Source: Dorea sp. 5-2 (GTDB lineage Bacteria; Bacillota; Clostridia; Lachnospirales; Lachnospiraceae). Taken from it: a DNA stretch of 48,642 bases. A program made the position numbers and the translations under genes. The notes beneath the pieces were generated by a model. That model was not told the DNA's origin. It made no database searches and worked only from the letters and a program-made list of their open reading frames with translations. Location: contig NZ_KE159792.1 in assembly GCF_000403455.2 (NCBI RefSeq), positions 26,748 through 75,389 on the forward strand. Direction: 5' to 3'. This document shows, one piece after another, positions 40,009 through 48,440 of this stretch (within the stretch, counting starts at the first letter, position 1; each line of letters opens with the position of its first letter).

Positions 40009-40436
40009 GCAGGGTGTGCTGTATGGGGCTCCTTGCCTGGGTATCGGTCATAGATCTTCGTACCCGGAGGATCCCGGTGGTACTGCTGATCGTTTGGAAT
40101 CTGCAGGCAGTCATCTATCGGTTATATCAGGTAACCGGCGGGAGAGAAGATGCGGCTTTGTTCATAGGAGGGATAGGGGTAGGGGCGGCATTCTTTCTGA
40201 TCAGCAGAGTTACGAAGGAAGGAATCGGGTATGGGGACAGCTGGATGATCCTGATACTTGGAATCTATCTTGGGGTGTGGGAGATTCTGGAGGTGTTGGC
40301 AGGGACGTGTCTTTTGCTGGCGGCAGCTTCTGTGATCTGCCTGACAGCAAAGAGGATGTCTCCAAGCTTCGCGCTTCCCTTCGCACCGTTCTTGGCGGCG
40401 GGATATCTGCTGCATGTAATCTGTGCGGTAAAGTAA
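39996..40436 (+). CDS. Prepilin peptidase (TadV/CpaA-like)
   Basis: 146 aa from ATG 39996. A24-type aspartic membrane peptidase: WVSVIDLRTRRIPVVLLI carries the first catalytic Asp in helix 1-2, and EGIGYGDSWMILILGIYLG has the GxGD motif with the second. Four to five membrane helices; no N-methyltransferase or cysteine domain. It cleaves Flp and the TadE leader peptides. It overlaps the TadE gene by 13 nt. Confidence 0.88.
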   Translation: MWTISRVCCMGLLAWVSVIDLRTRRIPVVLLIVWNLQAVIYRLYQVTGGREDAALFIGGIGVGAAFFLISRVTKEGIGYGDSWMILILGIYLGVWEILEVLAGTCLLLAAASVICLTAKRMSPSFALPFAPFLAAGYLLHVICAVK

Positions 40437-40453
40437 TACTTCAACCAAAGATG

Positions 40454-40487
40454 CGGCTGTATCGCCATATTTCGCCGTATACAGCCG
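40454..40487 (+). terminator. Intra-operon hairpin
   Basis: Perfect 9-bp arms cggctgtat / atacagccg with a 16-nt loop and no T run, in the 118-bp gap after the peptidase gene. It may reduce or protect rather than end transcription. Confidence 0.4.
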
Positions 40488-40554
40488 TAAGGACAGGCGT
40501 CATGAAGAGAAAGAGTACAGGCAGCTGAACAGAAGAAAGGAGAGTGAGGGTTTA

Positions 40555-40977
40555 GTGCGGGGAAATGAAAAAGGCGGTTGGATGAGAGTCGGGAACGTCC
40601 GGGGGAGCATGACGGTGGAGATGTCGTTTCTCATGCCCATGATCCTGTTCTTGATCATGGGGTGTATTCTGGCGGTGTTCTATTATCACGATAAGAATAT
40701 ATTATCCGGCGCGGCGTATGAGACGGCCGTGGTTGGAAGTACCAAAGCAAGAGAGAAGGACGGCGTGGAGGAAGGAGAATTAGAGCAGCTCTTCCGGCAG
40801 AGAGTCGGAAAAAAGTGTATCCTGTTCCCGGGAGCACAGGCGGCAATCTCGGTGGGGAAAGATGAGATAGAAGTGACGGCGGCAGCGTCTCGTCGGGGAA
40901 TGAAAGTGTCCGTCTCGAAGAAGGCGGCAGTGACGGATCCGGAGAGTTATGTCCGAGACCTGCGGAGGTTAAAATGA
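40555..40977 (+). CDS. Second TadE-like pseudopilin
   Basis: 140 aa, GTG start (AAGGAGAGTGAGGG upstream). After a short basic leader comes RGSMTVEMSFLMPMILFLIM, a class III prepilin signal with cleavage after Gly, followed by an extracytoplasmic domain of about 95 residues. Both TadE-like proteins would be cut by the peptidase before them. ATG 40582 is an alternative start. Confidence 0.82.
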   Translation: MRGNEKGGWMRVGNVRGSMTVEMSFLMPMILFLIMGCILAVFYYHDKNILSGAAYETAVVGSTKAREKDGVEEGELEQLFRQRVGKKCILFPGAQAAISVGKDEIEVTAAASRRGMKVSVSKKAAVTDPESYVRDLRRLK

Positions 40978-41059
40978 AAGAGCGGAGGCGGAAAAGGCAG
41001 AATGTAAGATTATGATCGAAGAATAGAAAAGCGAAAAAGAAAGGAGAGAGACGGCAGGG

Positions 41060-41794
41060 TTGGAGCGCAAGATTACGATTGAAGAAGAGACCGTGTATAA
41101 GGAAGATTACCAGATACGCATGCTGAAAGCGAATCATCTGGAAGGAATCTTGAAGATGGGCGGAAGAGGCGTCAATAACAGCAGTTGTTATGATTATGAC
41201 GTCAGCGGCAAGATGTCTATGCGGTCAATGTTTGAAAGAAGTAAAATAGGAGCAGAAGATATCAAGATATTTCTAAGAGACTTTAAAATGGCAGTAAGGG
41301 AGGTGGAAACATTTCTGCTGAATATACATTGCATCCTGTTGAAGCCAGAGTATATCTTCTATGAAGACGGGAGATATTTCTTCTGCTATTATCCGCTGTC
41401 GAAGAAAGAGTTGTGGGACGAGTTCCATGTGCTGACAGAGTATTTTGTAAAGCAGGCGGATTACCAGGATCAGGAATGTATTAGTATGGTATTCCTGCTT
41501 CACCAGAGGACTATGGATGAGAATTACAGCCTGGAGAAGCTGGCGGCGGAGTGTATGCAGAGCCATGGCGAGCCGGAAGGTATAAAGAATGCAGAGATGG
41601 AAATGGAGCAGGAAGACGGATTCGGGGAATATGACAGATCAGAGCATGACTGGATCACGGAGCAGGAGATGGGAGCGTCCATACTCAGAGAGACCGAGAA
41701 TCTATGGACGCCGGTAAAAAGATTCCTGAACAGGCATAAAAAACCCAAATGGGGAGACTGGGACGGGCTCCATATAGAGGAAGAAGAATTATGA
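41060..41794 (+). CDS. DUF6382 domain protein
   Basis: 244 aa, TTG start with AAGGAGAGAG upstream. ILLKPEYIFYEDGRYFFCYYP and the FLLNIHC and LTEYFVKQADY segments match DUF6382, which closes many Firmicutes Tad operons. Many relatives carry a C-terminal FHA (phosphothreonine-binding) domain; here the protein ends after about 55 charged residues without one. A regulatory role in pilus assembly is likely but not shown. Confidence 0.75.
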   Translation: MERKITIEEETVYKEDYQIRMLKANHLEGILKMGGRGVNNSSCYDYDVSGKMSMRSMFERSKIGAEDIKIFLRDFKMAVREVETFLLNIHCILLKPEYIFYEDGRYFFCYYPLSKKELWDEFHVLTEYFVKQADYQDQECISMVFLLHQRTMDENYSLEKLAAECMQSHGEPEGIKNAEMEMEQEDGFGEYDRSEHDWITEQEMGASILRETENLWTPVKRFLNRHKKPKWGDWDGLHIEEEEL

Positions 41795-42043
41795 CATGCA
41801 GGATACGATCTCTTTTTTAGCCAAAATAGTAATGTAATTTACTTATTTTTCTGTTACAATGTAATAGAAAGCCGAAAATCAGTACCATTTGCATCAGAAT
41901 TACGGGCTGCAAAGCGGATACTTGGAGTGGTATAAAAAAGTTCGATCAGGATTATGCGTATATTAGGTTACTATTCTTATGAAAAATGTGATATACTGAC
42001 CGTGATACGAATTATTATTAATTATGGAAGAGATCAATAACGC

Positions 42044-42658
42044 ATGAGAAAGAAAAAGATCAATGCGCCATGTACCATCCTATTGGCAGCTGTTAATGTA
42101 ATCGTTTTTATTATACTGACATCCCAGGGAATGACGGAAGACGGCAGGTTTCTTCTGGAGCATGGAGCGATGTATGTCCCGCGGGTAAAGGAAGCGGGGG
42201 AGAGCTACCGTCTGTTTACCAGTATGTTCCTTCATTTTGGCTTTCAGCATCTGATGAATAACATGGTGATCCTGGTACTGGTGGGTTGGAACCTGGAGCT
42301 TGAGATCGGGAAGATACGCTTCCTGCTCATCTATATCTTAAGTGGGCTAGGGGGCAATATACTCTCGGCATGGTGGGAAGTCCTCACGGCAGATTATGCC
42401 ATCTCTGCGGGAGCTTCGGGGGCAGTCTTCGGAACTATCGGTGCGCTGTTATATGTAGCAATACGCAATCATGGCAGGATCGGCGAGATCTCTGGCAGGG
42501 GTCTTGTATTTATGATCATTATCAGCCTGGGTTATGGATTCTCTAGCGGCGGGGTGGATAATATGGCGCATATAGGCGGATTGCTCACGGGATTCATGTC
42601 AGGCATTCTGTTGTACCGGAAGCGTAACCGTAAAGACAGAACCTTCTCCGAGTGTTGA
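42044..42658 (+). CDS. Rhomboid-family intramembrane serine protease
   Basis: 204 aa with six hydrophobic helices. Active-site serine in GASGAVFGTIGAL (about residue 126) and the catalytic histidine in NMAHIGGLLTGF (about 179); HFGFQHLMNNM (about 66) is the conserved helix-2 His/Asn region. It cleaves membrane proteins within the bilayer. The gene has only a weak ribosome-binding site (GGAAGAG). Its last 60 bp overlap the convergent histidine kinase gene. Confidence 0.92.
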   Translation: MRKKKINAPCTILLAAVNVIVFIILTSQGMTEDGRFLLEHGAMYVPRVKEAGESYRLFTSMFLHFGFQHLMNNMVILVLVGWNLELEIGKIRFLLIYILSGLGGNILSAWWEVLTADYAISAGASGAVFGTIGALLYVAIRNHGRIGEISGRGLVFMIIISLGYGFSSGGVDNMAHIGGLLTGFMSGILLYRKRNRKDRTFSEC

Positions 42659-43351
42659 ACTGGCGTGGATCGTTCCTTTGTGGGCATTGACGATACGTTT
42701 GGTAATGGCGAGTCCCAGTCCTGTTCCGTTATCCTTGTGAGTGATAAAAGGATCGAAGATGGAGGAAAGATTTTGGGGAGCGATTCCGCAGCCATTATCT
42801 GTGATGGCGATCTGTATCCTATCATGGATAGGGTCTGCATCCATACGTATCGTGCGCCGGGCAGGATCAGGACATGCATTCACAGCATCCTGGGCATTCT
42901 TCAGAAGGTTCAGTAATGCCTGACGGATCTTCACGGAGTCAATACTGGCTCTTGGAAGGAGCGGCGATATACGGGATGTGAATTCAATCTCCGTATCCGC
43001 AAGTGAAGATGCGAAGGACAAAGCCAGTTTCTTAAGGAACGAGACCATATCAACGGTGGTAAGATGCAGCCGTTTGCCGTTATTGTAAGAAGAGAGTTCT
43101 TCTAACAGTTGGTTCATATATTCGATGTCTCTTTGCAGAGAATCCCAGTGGCGGAAAGTAAGGACTTCCGGATGCTGTGATTCGATCATTTGAAGTGTGC
43201 TGTATACGAGCGTCAATGGGTTGCGGATTTCATGGCTGATGGTGCTGATCTCTAATGTATGAGCTTTATGAAGCTTGGAGATGAGAGATTTTATCTCAGG
43301 ATTTTGCGTCATAATTTGTTGCAATTTGTCGTTGTCTGTCGCTGAAAACAT
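42599..43351 (-). CDS. Soluble orphan histidine kinase
   Basis: 250 aa from ATG 43351 (AAGGGCGG upstream; the longer frame to 43567 crosses into the HIT gene and is rejected). DHp motif TISHEIRNPLTLVYSTL (about residue 42), N box LLNLLKNAQDAV, G1 ITDNGCGIAP, F and G2 boxes FDPFITHKDNGTGLGLAIT. No membrane segment or sensor domain is present, and no response regulator is adjacent. Orphan cytoplasmic kinases of spore-formers often feed Spo0A; that is inference. Confidence 0.88.
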   Translation of the reverse strand: MFSATDNDKLQQIMTQNPEIKSLISKLHKAHTLEISTISHEIRNPLTLVYSTLQMIESQHPEVLTFRHWDSLQRDIEYMNQLLEELSSYNNGKRLHLTTVDMVSFLKKLALSFASSLADTEIEFTSRISPLLPRASIDSVKIRQALLNLLKNAQDAVNACPDPARRTIRMDADPIHDRIQIAITDNGCGIAPQNLSSIFDPFITHKDNGTGLGLAITKRIVNAHKGTIHASSTLGEGSVFTVTLPVQQNA

Positions 43352-43436
43352 AGTAAACACCGCCCTTTCTGATGTATCAGTGTACCATCGGCGGATGAAA
43401 TAATCAATTACTTTTTTTGGAAGAAGGAGGAAAGTT

Positions 43437-43850
43437 ATGAAAGATGAAAATTGTATATTTTGTAAACTTGCCAACGGGGATATTCCGACGGCTACGTTAT
43501 ATGAAGATGATGATTTCAGGGTTATCCTGGATGCAGGTCCGGCGGCGAAGGGGCATGCCCTGATCATTCCGAAGGAACACTATGCGAACCTTTACGAGCT
43601 GAGCGATGAGCTGGCGGCAAAGGTTCTGGTTCTCGCGAAGAAGATGATCACGAAGCTGACAGATATCCTGGGCTGCGACGGATATAATATTGTTCAGAAT
43701 AATGGAGAAGCAGCAGGACAGACGGTATTTCATTTCCATTTGCATATGATCCCAAGATGCAAGGATGATGGAGTCGGAGTTACATGGAAAGTGGGAGAAT
43801 TGAAAGAAGAGGATAAAGAAGAGTTACTTAGTAAGATAAAAGAAGCGTAA
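43437..43850 (+). CDS. HIT-family nucleotide hydrolase
   Basis: 137 aa. The histidine triad is HFHLHMIPR (about residues 98-106), with CIFCKLANGDIPTATLYEDD at the N-terminus and the GHALIIPKEHYANLYEL strand-helix. HIT/Hint proteins hydrolyse nucleoside phosphoramidates. GAAGGAGGAAAG precedes the ATG. Confidence 0.94.
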   Translation: MKDENCIFCKLANGDIPTATLYEDDDFRVILDAGPAAKGHALIIPKEHYANLYELSDELAAKVLVLAKKMITKLTDILGCDGYNIVQNNGEAAGQTVFHFHLHMIPRCKDDGVGVTWKVGELKEEDKEELLSKIKEA

Positions 43851-43884
43851 GATTAATAAAGATACGGAAGCGAAGGATAGACAA

Positions 43885-44445
43885 GTGGAAGTCAAATTAG
43901 TTAAAAAAATCGACTTCGATGCAATTTATAAGGGAAATGTGGGATATGTATATGCAACAGCGATAAAATATACAAAAAACCATCATACCGCAGAAGAAAT
44001 TGTCCAAAATGTTTTTCTGAAATACTACGTGAACATGGAAAATACGGATGCTGATGCAGCCAGAGCATGGTTGATTCTTACGACAAAATATATGGCGTTA
44101 AATGAGAAAAGAGATCATCAGAAGGAATATCTGGTAGAGGAAGTGGAAGTCAAAAAAGAGAAAGAGCTCACGAGGGTTGCAGAGAGCCCGGAGGAAGTCT
44201 TTGAGAGAAAGTCGAACGAACAAAAATTCACGGAATTAAAAGAAAATATATTCGAAGCGTTGTATAAAAAAAATCCACGTTGGTATGATGTTATTACGAT
44301 TACATATATTCTCGGAAAGCCTCAGAAAGAAGTTGCGGAAAATATGGGGATAACATTAGATGTGTTACATAGTACATTGTATCGGGCGAAGCAGTGGATC
44401 AGGAAGAATTATGCGGAGGAATATGCCCACTTGAGCGATGTATAA
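43885..44445 (+). CDS. ECF-type RNA polymerase sigma factor
   Basis: 186 aa, GTG start. Region 2 is VGYVYATAIKYTKNHHTAEEI...FLKYY and region 4 is VITITYILGKPQKEVAENMG...LHSTLYRAKQWI, a helix-turn-helix for the -35 element. The middle linker is unusually rich in Lys and Glu. A putative membrane anti-sigma gene lies 1.4 kb downstream, separated by murG on the other strand. Confidence 0.85.
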   Translation: MEVKLVKKIDFDAIYKGNVGYVYATAIKYTKNHHTAEEIVQNVFLKYYVNMENTDADAARAWLILTTKYMALNEKRDHQKEYLVEEVEVKKEKELTRVAESPEEVFERKSNEQKFTELKENIFEALYKKNPRWYDVITITYILGKPQKEVAENMGITLDVLHSTLYRAKQWIRKNYAEEYAHLSDV

Positions 44446-44473
44446 AACAGGTGCCGGTATTGACACCTGTTTT
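44444..44473. terminator. Bidirectional terminator
   Basis: Perfect 10-bp arms aaaacaggtg / cacctgtttt with a 10-nt loop, T/A-rich on both sides, between the sigma-factor gene and murG. Confidence 0.85.
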
Positions 44474-44555
44474 ATATTTATTTTGTAAGTTTGTTCCATA
44501 TTCTTACCGAAGACAGCATTTTATTTTGCGAAAATGTTGAGATTTAGAACCAGGG

Positions 44556-45620
44556 TCATGCTGTAGCGGATTCGATCAGCTCTATGATCGTATCAATAGA
44601 ATTCTGCTGCGGAGAGCTCTTCATAGCGGCTATGTAAGCATCTTTGTTCTCGTACAGACGAGTGATGGATTCAAGAAGAACTTGTTTGTTCAGCTCCTCT
44701 TCCTCCAGGACAATACTGTACCCCTGGCGTTCAAAAGAACGGGCATTGAGGATCTGATCGCCGCGGCTTGCGTTCGCGGAGAGCGGGATCAGGAGATTAG
44801 GCTTGTGGAGAGCAAGCAGTTCGCAGATCGCGTTAGCTCCGGCGCGGGAGATAACAATATCGGTCAGGGCGAAGAGATCTTTCAGCTCTTCTCTGACGTA
44901 TTCGAATTGAGCATATCCTTCCAGGTTCAGCAAAGAGGCGTCAACCTTGCCTTTCCCGCATAAGTGAACGACCTGAAATGTCTTAAGGAGTTCAGGAAGT
45001 ATACTTCGCACCGCATCATTAACAGCGACTGAACCAAGGCTTCCGCCGACAACCATGATCACAGGCTTGTCAGAAGTAAAATGTAAGAATTCCTTTGCCT
45101 TGTACTTGTCGCCGGATAATAGCTCCTGACGAATCGGTGATCCGGTCAGTACCGCCTTTCCTTCGGGCAGATGCTTCAAAGTCTCCGGGAAATTACAGCA
45201 GACTTTACTGGCTGAAGGGATGGATAATTTGTTCGCAAGGCCCGGCGTCATATCGGATTCATGAATGATCGTCGGAACATGGCGGCTCTTGCCTGCCAAT
45301 ACGACAGGAACAGAGACGAAACCTCCTTTAGAGAATATAACATCCGGATTCAGGAGTTTGACCAGTTTCTTCGCTTCGCCAAGCCCCTTGATGACCCTGA
45401 AAGGATCGGTAAAATTCTGCAGGCTGAAATAACGGCGCAGCTTTCCGGAAGAGATGCCATGATAGGGAATGCCGAACTGTTCGATCAATTCCTTCTCGAT
45501 TCCGTTGTAGGAACCGATATAGTGGATATCATACTGTAATTCTTTGAGCCGTGGTAATAAGGCAATGTTGGGTGTAACGTGACCTGCGGTGCCGCCGCCG
45601 GTTAAGATAATGCGCTTCAT
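44556..45620 (-). CDS. murG: MurG, lipid I N-acetylglucosaminyltransferase
   Basis: 354 aa from ATG 45620 (GGAGGTCACT upstream; the 15-codon extension to 45665 is rejected). ILTGGGTAGHVTPNIAL is the MurG N-terminal glycine-rich loop. Further signatures are FSKGGFVSVPVVLA, HESDMTPGLANKL, VVGGSLGSVAVND and ISRAGANAICELL...PLSANASRGDQ. It transfers GlcNAc to lipid I to make lipid II. It stands alone here, not in a dcw cluster, so it may be a second copy. Confidence 0.92.
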   Translation of the reverse strand: MKRIILTGGGTAGHVTPNIALLPRLKELQYDIHYIGSYNGIEKELIEQFGIPYHGISSGKLRRYFSLQNFTDPFRVIKGLGEAKKLVKLLNPDVIFSKGGFVSVPVVLAGKSRHVPTIIHESDMTPGLANKLSIPSASKVCCNFPETLKHLPEGKAVLTGSPIRQELLSGDKYKAKEFLHFTSDKPVIMVVGGSLGSVAVNDAVRSILPELLKTFQVVHLCGKGKVDASLLNLEGYAQFEYVREELKDLFALTDIVISRAGANAICELLALHKPNLLIPLSANASRGDQILNARSFERQGYSIVLEEEELNKQVLLESITRLYENKDAYIAAMKSSPQQNSIDTIIELIESATA

Positions 45621-45754
45621 AGTGACCTCCAAAGATTGATAAAGAGTAAAATATCTGTGCGACACGTATGTTATAATATATAGTCATGCAATTCAGTGTA
45701 TATTATAATATTATACGGTTATTAGGTGATTGGTCAAGAGAAATAAATATTATG

Positions 45755-45783
45755 TTGCATACTTGTGTTGTGTACTATACGAT
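45755..45783 (+). promoter_or_regulatory. Candidate promoter
   Basis: TTGCAT (45755-45760), 17-bp spacer, TACGAT (45778-45783), about 60 nt before ATG 45843. Confidence 0.4.
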
Positions 45784-45842
45784 ACTGATACATAGCCAGT
45801 GTGTTGATGTGAAATCAATATATATTGGTAAGAGGGAAAATA

Positions 45843-46703
45843 ATGATAGAAAAGAAGGATCTGCTGGAAGAGATGTTGAATGAAGAGTTTGCCAGGCTCG
45901 CGAAGGAAGAAGAGAACGCTGTCCAGAAAGAAGACATCGGCATGTTGGAAGAGGTAGAGGGGGATATATATACCGGAATCCAGGAAAAGATACAGGAGAT
46001 GGAGCGGGAAAAGCAAAAGGACTATCTATATGCCCAGTTATCGGAAGAAGATCTGAGAGCGTTGGAGCTTGGACGGAAGATTATGGAGAGAGAAGCGCGG
46101 GAAGAACGTGATGGGAAAATCATACGGAAGAAAAAGCGGATACGGATGTTTATTGGTCTTGCAGCAGCGTTGGTGATGGCAATGGGGGTGGGTGTGACCA
46201 GTATGGGCGGACCGGAGAGGATTATACAGATGATGAAGAGGGCGGTTGGGGATAGAGAGGTTACGCAGATTGATTCTAATGAGGATAATTTAAAAATTAT
46301 AGAGGCTGAGGAGAAAGCATATCAGAAAGTTAACGAGACATTTGGAATAGAACCAGTGAGAATCAGGTATAAGGCGAAAAAAATGAAGTTCGAGAAAATG
46401 GAATTTGATAAAGAACTTCAAATAGTAGAATTATACTATGAATATGAGGAAGAAATGATAGCATATTTGATAAATGCATCATATGAAGATATGTCATGGG
46501 GAGTTGATGTAGAAGATGAGATTGTAAAGTCGTATGATGAAGAGATTAAAGGGTGTAATATACAAATTAAAGTATATAATATATCGCCTACAGATGAAAA
46601 AAAGTATTCAGCAAGTTTTAAATACAAAGGTTTAGAATATTATTTAATAGGGGTGATGAATGAAGAAGTTTTTTATAATATATTAAATAATTTATTTTTT
46701 TAA
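45843..46703 (+). CDS. Putative anti-sigma factor with one membrane helix (DUF4367-like)
   Basis: 286 aa from ATG 45843 (AGAGGG upstream). Cytoplasmic N-terminus of about 105 Glu/Lys-rich residues (LLEEMLNEEFARLAKEEE; YAQLSEEDLRALELGRKIM), one membrane helix (MFIGLAAALVMAMGVGVTSM, about residues 102-121), and an extracytoplasmic C-domain of 165 residues that resembles DUF4367-type domains. The plan fits a membrane anti-sigma factor for the ECF sigma at 43885. From about 46270 the gene is much richer in A+T than its 5' half. Confidence 0.6.
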   Translation: MIEKKDLLEEMLNEEFARLAKEEENAVQKEDIGMLEEVEGDIYTGIQEKIQEMEREKQKDYLYAQLSEEDLRALELGRKIMEREAREERDGKIIRKKKRIRMFIGLAAALVMAMGVGVTSMGGPERIIQMMKRAVGDREVTQIDSNEDNLKIIEAEEKAYQKVNETFGIEPVRIRYKAKKMKFEKMEFDKELQIVELYYEYEEEMIAYLINASYEDMSWGVDVEDEIVKSYDEEIKGCNIQIKVYNISPTDEKKYSASFKYKGLEYYLIGVMNEEVFYNILNNLFF

Positions 46704-46779
46704 TGTTTTTGCGTCAGTTTTTACTAGGTTATGTGTATATATAATATGAGGGTAGAGGAAACTCTGATGGAGGTGGCGG

Positions 46780-47262
46780 ATGAAGAAAGGAAAATCGACT
46801 GTGTTTTTCGCGTTGGCATTGTTAATAAGCATGCTACTACTATCAGTTGACAGTGTTCAAGCAGCAACGGATACAGTGATTTTGGATGGTTCCTATTTAA
46901 CACAGGATGATGAATCAATTGGTTATGACACGAAAATAACTCGAGGGGTAGATTTGCTTACAGGATATTCTAAATGCATAGAAAAGGGTCCTGGAAAAAT
47001 TTATGCAGGTGGAACGACTATCGCATCACATACTGTAAAAAGTGTTCGAATTGCAGTAATTGTTGAAAGAGCAAAAAAAGGTGACACAGCTTGGGAATAC
47101 TATGATAGTTGGGAAAAAGAAAATCTTAATGCAGATCGTGCAGCGTCAAACAGAGCGTTAGATGTCGAAGGTGGTTATTATTATCGCGTGAGATGCTTTC
47201 ATGCAGCTAATGAGGATATAAGTAGTTCATTTACTAATGGAGTTTATGTTGACGAACCATAA
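46780..47262 (+). CDS. Secreted DUF6147 family protein
   Basis: 160 aa with a signal peptide (MKKGKSTVFFALALLISMLL, cleavage near VQAA-TD). The mature part (TVILDGSYLTQDDESIGYDT; TRGVDLLTGYSKC; GGYYYRVRCFHAANED) matches DUF6147, small exported beta-rich proteins of gut Clostridia of unknown role. ATGGAGGTGG precedes the ATG. It follows the putative anti-sigma gene and could be part of its regulon. Confidence 0.75.
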   Translation: MKKGKSTVFFALALLISMLLLSVDSVQAATDTVILDGSYLTQDDESIGYDTKITRGVDLLTGYSKCIEKGPGKIYAGGTTIASHTVKSVRIAVIVERAKKGDTAWEYYDSWEKENLNADRAASNRALDVEGGYYYRVRCFHAANEDISSSFTNGVYVDEP

Positions 47263-47408
47263 AAGCCGCCAGTCCAAAGTATAAAAGAAAATTTAAGAGC
47301 TTAAGTAGCCTATGAGGCGGAGGCAACAAAAGCAAAATTCAGAAATGGCAATCTGAGGATTAAAAACAAGACGGAAAAACAAAGGTAACGAAAAACAGCG
47401 GAAAAAGA

Positions 47409-47552
47409 TCCGGCAAGGTTGTGGGAGGTGTCGTCTACGGTGCACAACGCGAAACTATTGTCAATATTTTCGACGACCTTACATTGAGAAACCGTAGGCC
47501 CACGATACGGGTCAAAGCCGTCGTAGACGACACCTCCCACAACCTTGCCGGA
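47409..47552. repeat. Perfect 31-bp inverted repeats around an 82-bp core (inverton candidate)
   Basis: Arms 47409-47439 and 47522-47552 are exact reverse complements. The plus-strand frame through the left arm (SGKVVGGVVY) and right arm (VDDTSHNLAG) is open in the given orientation (core GAQRETIVNIFDDLTL...) and also if the core is inverted (core DGFDPYRGPTVSQCKVVENI...). No start codon with a ribosome-binding site is seen for this frame; an upstream stop lies at about 47360. No clear promoter is found in the core. Confidence 0.75.
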
Positions 47553-47570
47553 CGCAAGGGACGTAGAACG

Positions 47571-47610
47571 CTAAGAAGGATATGAGGTAAATACTTCGTA
47601 TCCTTCTTAG
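47571..47610. terminator. 18-bp hairpin terminator
   Basis: Arms 47571-47588 and 47593-47610 (ctaagaaggata... / ...tatccttcttag) pair over 18 bp, including two G-T pairs, with a 4-nt loop, followed by tatttt. Confidence 0.75.
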
Positions 47611-47655
47611 TATTTTAAGCAAGATTGTGAATGTTGTGTACCTATATAACCCGAT

Positions 47656-47789
47656 TTAATTAACCTTATGTTTCGTTAGTCTGCTTCTCCGAGAGCACGT
47701 ATATAAAAGCCTCAACGTAGTCCGCTGCACCTGCGTTTTATACATGTACTCTCGAAAAAGCATACTCACCGAAACGGTAAGTTAATTAA
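47656..47789. mobile_element. Imperfect 134-bp palindrome (MITE-like)
   Basis: The halves 47656-47720 and 47730-47789 are about 75 percent complementary, starting ttaattaacc and ending ggtaagttaattaa. No coding frame is supported. It is probably a miniature element or a large RNA hairpin. Unlike the neighbouring 31-bp repeats, its arms have diverged. Confidence 0.5.
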
Positions 47790-47811
47790 GTTGGGGTATG
47801 CCTTTGGGGTT

Positions 47812-48057
47812 TTATGCCTGGCTAATTGCCTGTTTTAGCGCTTTTGCCAGTTGGTCAGGGCAGGATGTGGGCTTGAATCCACAAGTAATGCCCTCCATAC
47901 GAGAGATGGCGTCATGTACGTTCATACCGGCTACCAGGCTGGCGATTCCCTGAGTGTTACCGGCACAGCCGCCGACAAATTCAACCTTCTTGATTGTCTC
48001 CCCGTCTAAATCAATCTTGATCAATCTAGAACAGACTCCGGATGGTGTAAATTCCAT
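47812..48057 (-). CDS. TSCPD domain protein (TIGR03905 family)
   Basis: 81 aa from ATG 48057, 9 nt after AGGAGGAGG; the extension to 48102 crosses the ribosome-binding site. FTPSGVCSRLIKIDLDGETI, FVGGCAGNTQGIASLVAGM and ITCGFKPTSCPDQLAKAL match TIGR03905, named after the TSCPD motif also found at the end of class II ribonucleotide reductases. Four Cys suggest metal binding. Function unknown. Confidence 0.92.
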   Translation of the reverse strand: MEFTPSGVCSRLIKIDLDGETIKKVEFVGGCAGNTQGIASLVAGMNVHDAISRMEGITCGFKPTSCPDQLAKALKQAISQA

Positions 48058-48371
48058 GTTTATGTTCCTCCTCCTGATTACGATGTCCTCCTGAAATAAC
48101 ATTAGAACAAGTATGTAGGATTTCTAAAAGGACATTATAAATGTTACTTAGATTATCAAAAAGATTATAGCAAAAAAACAGAGAAAATGCTACACTTTTT
48201 ATGTGATTTACATGATGGGTGAAACCAGATAGGGATAAAAATATAGAAAAAGTTTTTCACTTATATCGAACGAAATTTAATATCACTTTTCTTGTTTTGC
48301 ATGATTTTACTGATTGTATCACTAAAATCGCATATAATAAAAATAACCCAATAAATAAGGAGGATTTAGCC

Positions 48372-48440
48372 ATGGTAGTTACCGCAGCAGAATTTAAAGC
48401 TAATTTCGGAAAGTACCTTGAATTAATTAGTGCCTGCTGA
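48372..48440 (+). pseudogene. Truncated Phd/YefM-type antitoxin
   Basis: AAGGAGG is followed by ATG 48372 and MVVTAAEFKANFGKYLELIS, the conserved start of Phd/YefM antitoxins of Firmicutes. The normal continuation is lost after about Ser20; two more codons (Ala-Cys) and TGA follow in foreign sequence. The rest, and any toxin gene, would be beyond the inserted element. Confidence 0.75.

Noticed and set aside
43352..43567. N-terminal extension of the orphan histidine kinase
   Set aside because: It is antisense to the HIT gene, and the kinase has a good ribosome-binding site before ATG 43351.
45621..45665. 15-codon extension of MurG
   Set aside because: The conserved MurG start and GGAGG support ATG 45620.
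48219..48371. Upstream extension of the truncated antitoxin frame
   Set aside because: The Shine-Dalgarno AAGGAGG and the conserved MVVTA start show that translation begins at 48372.
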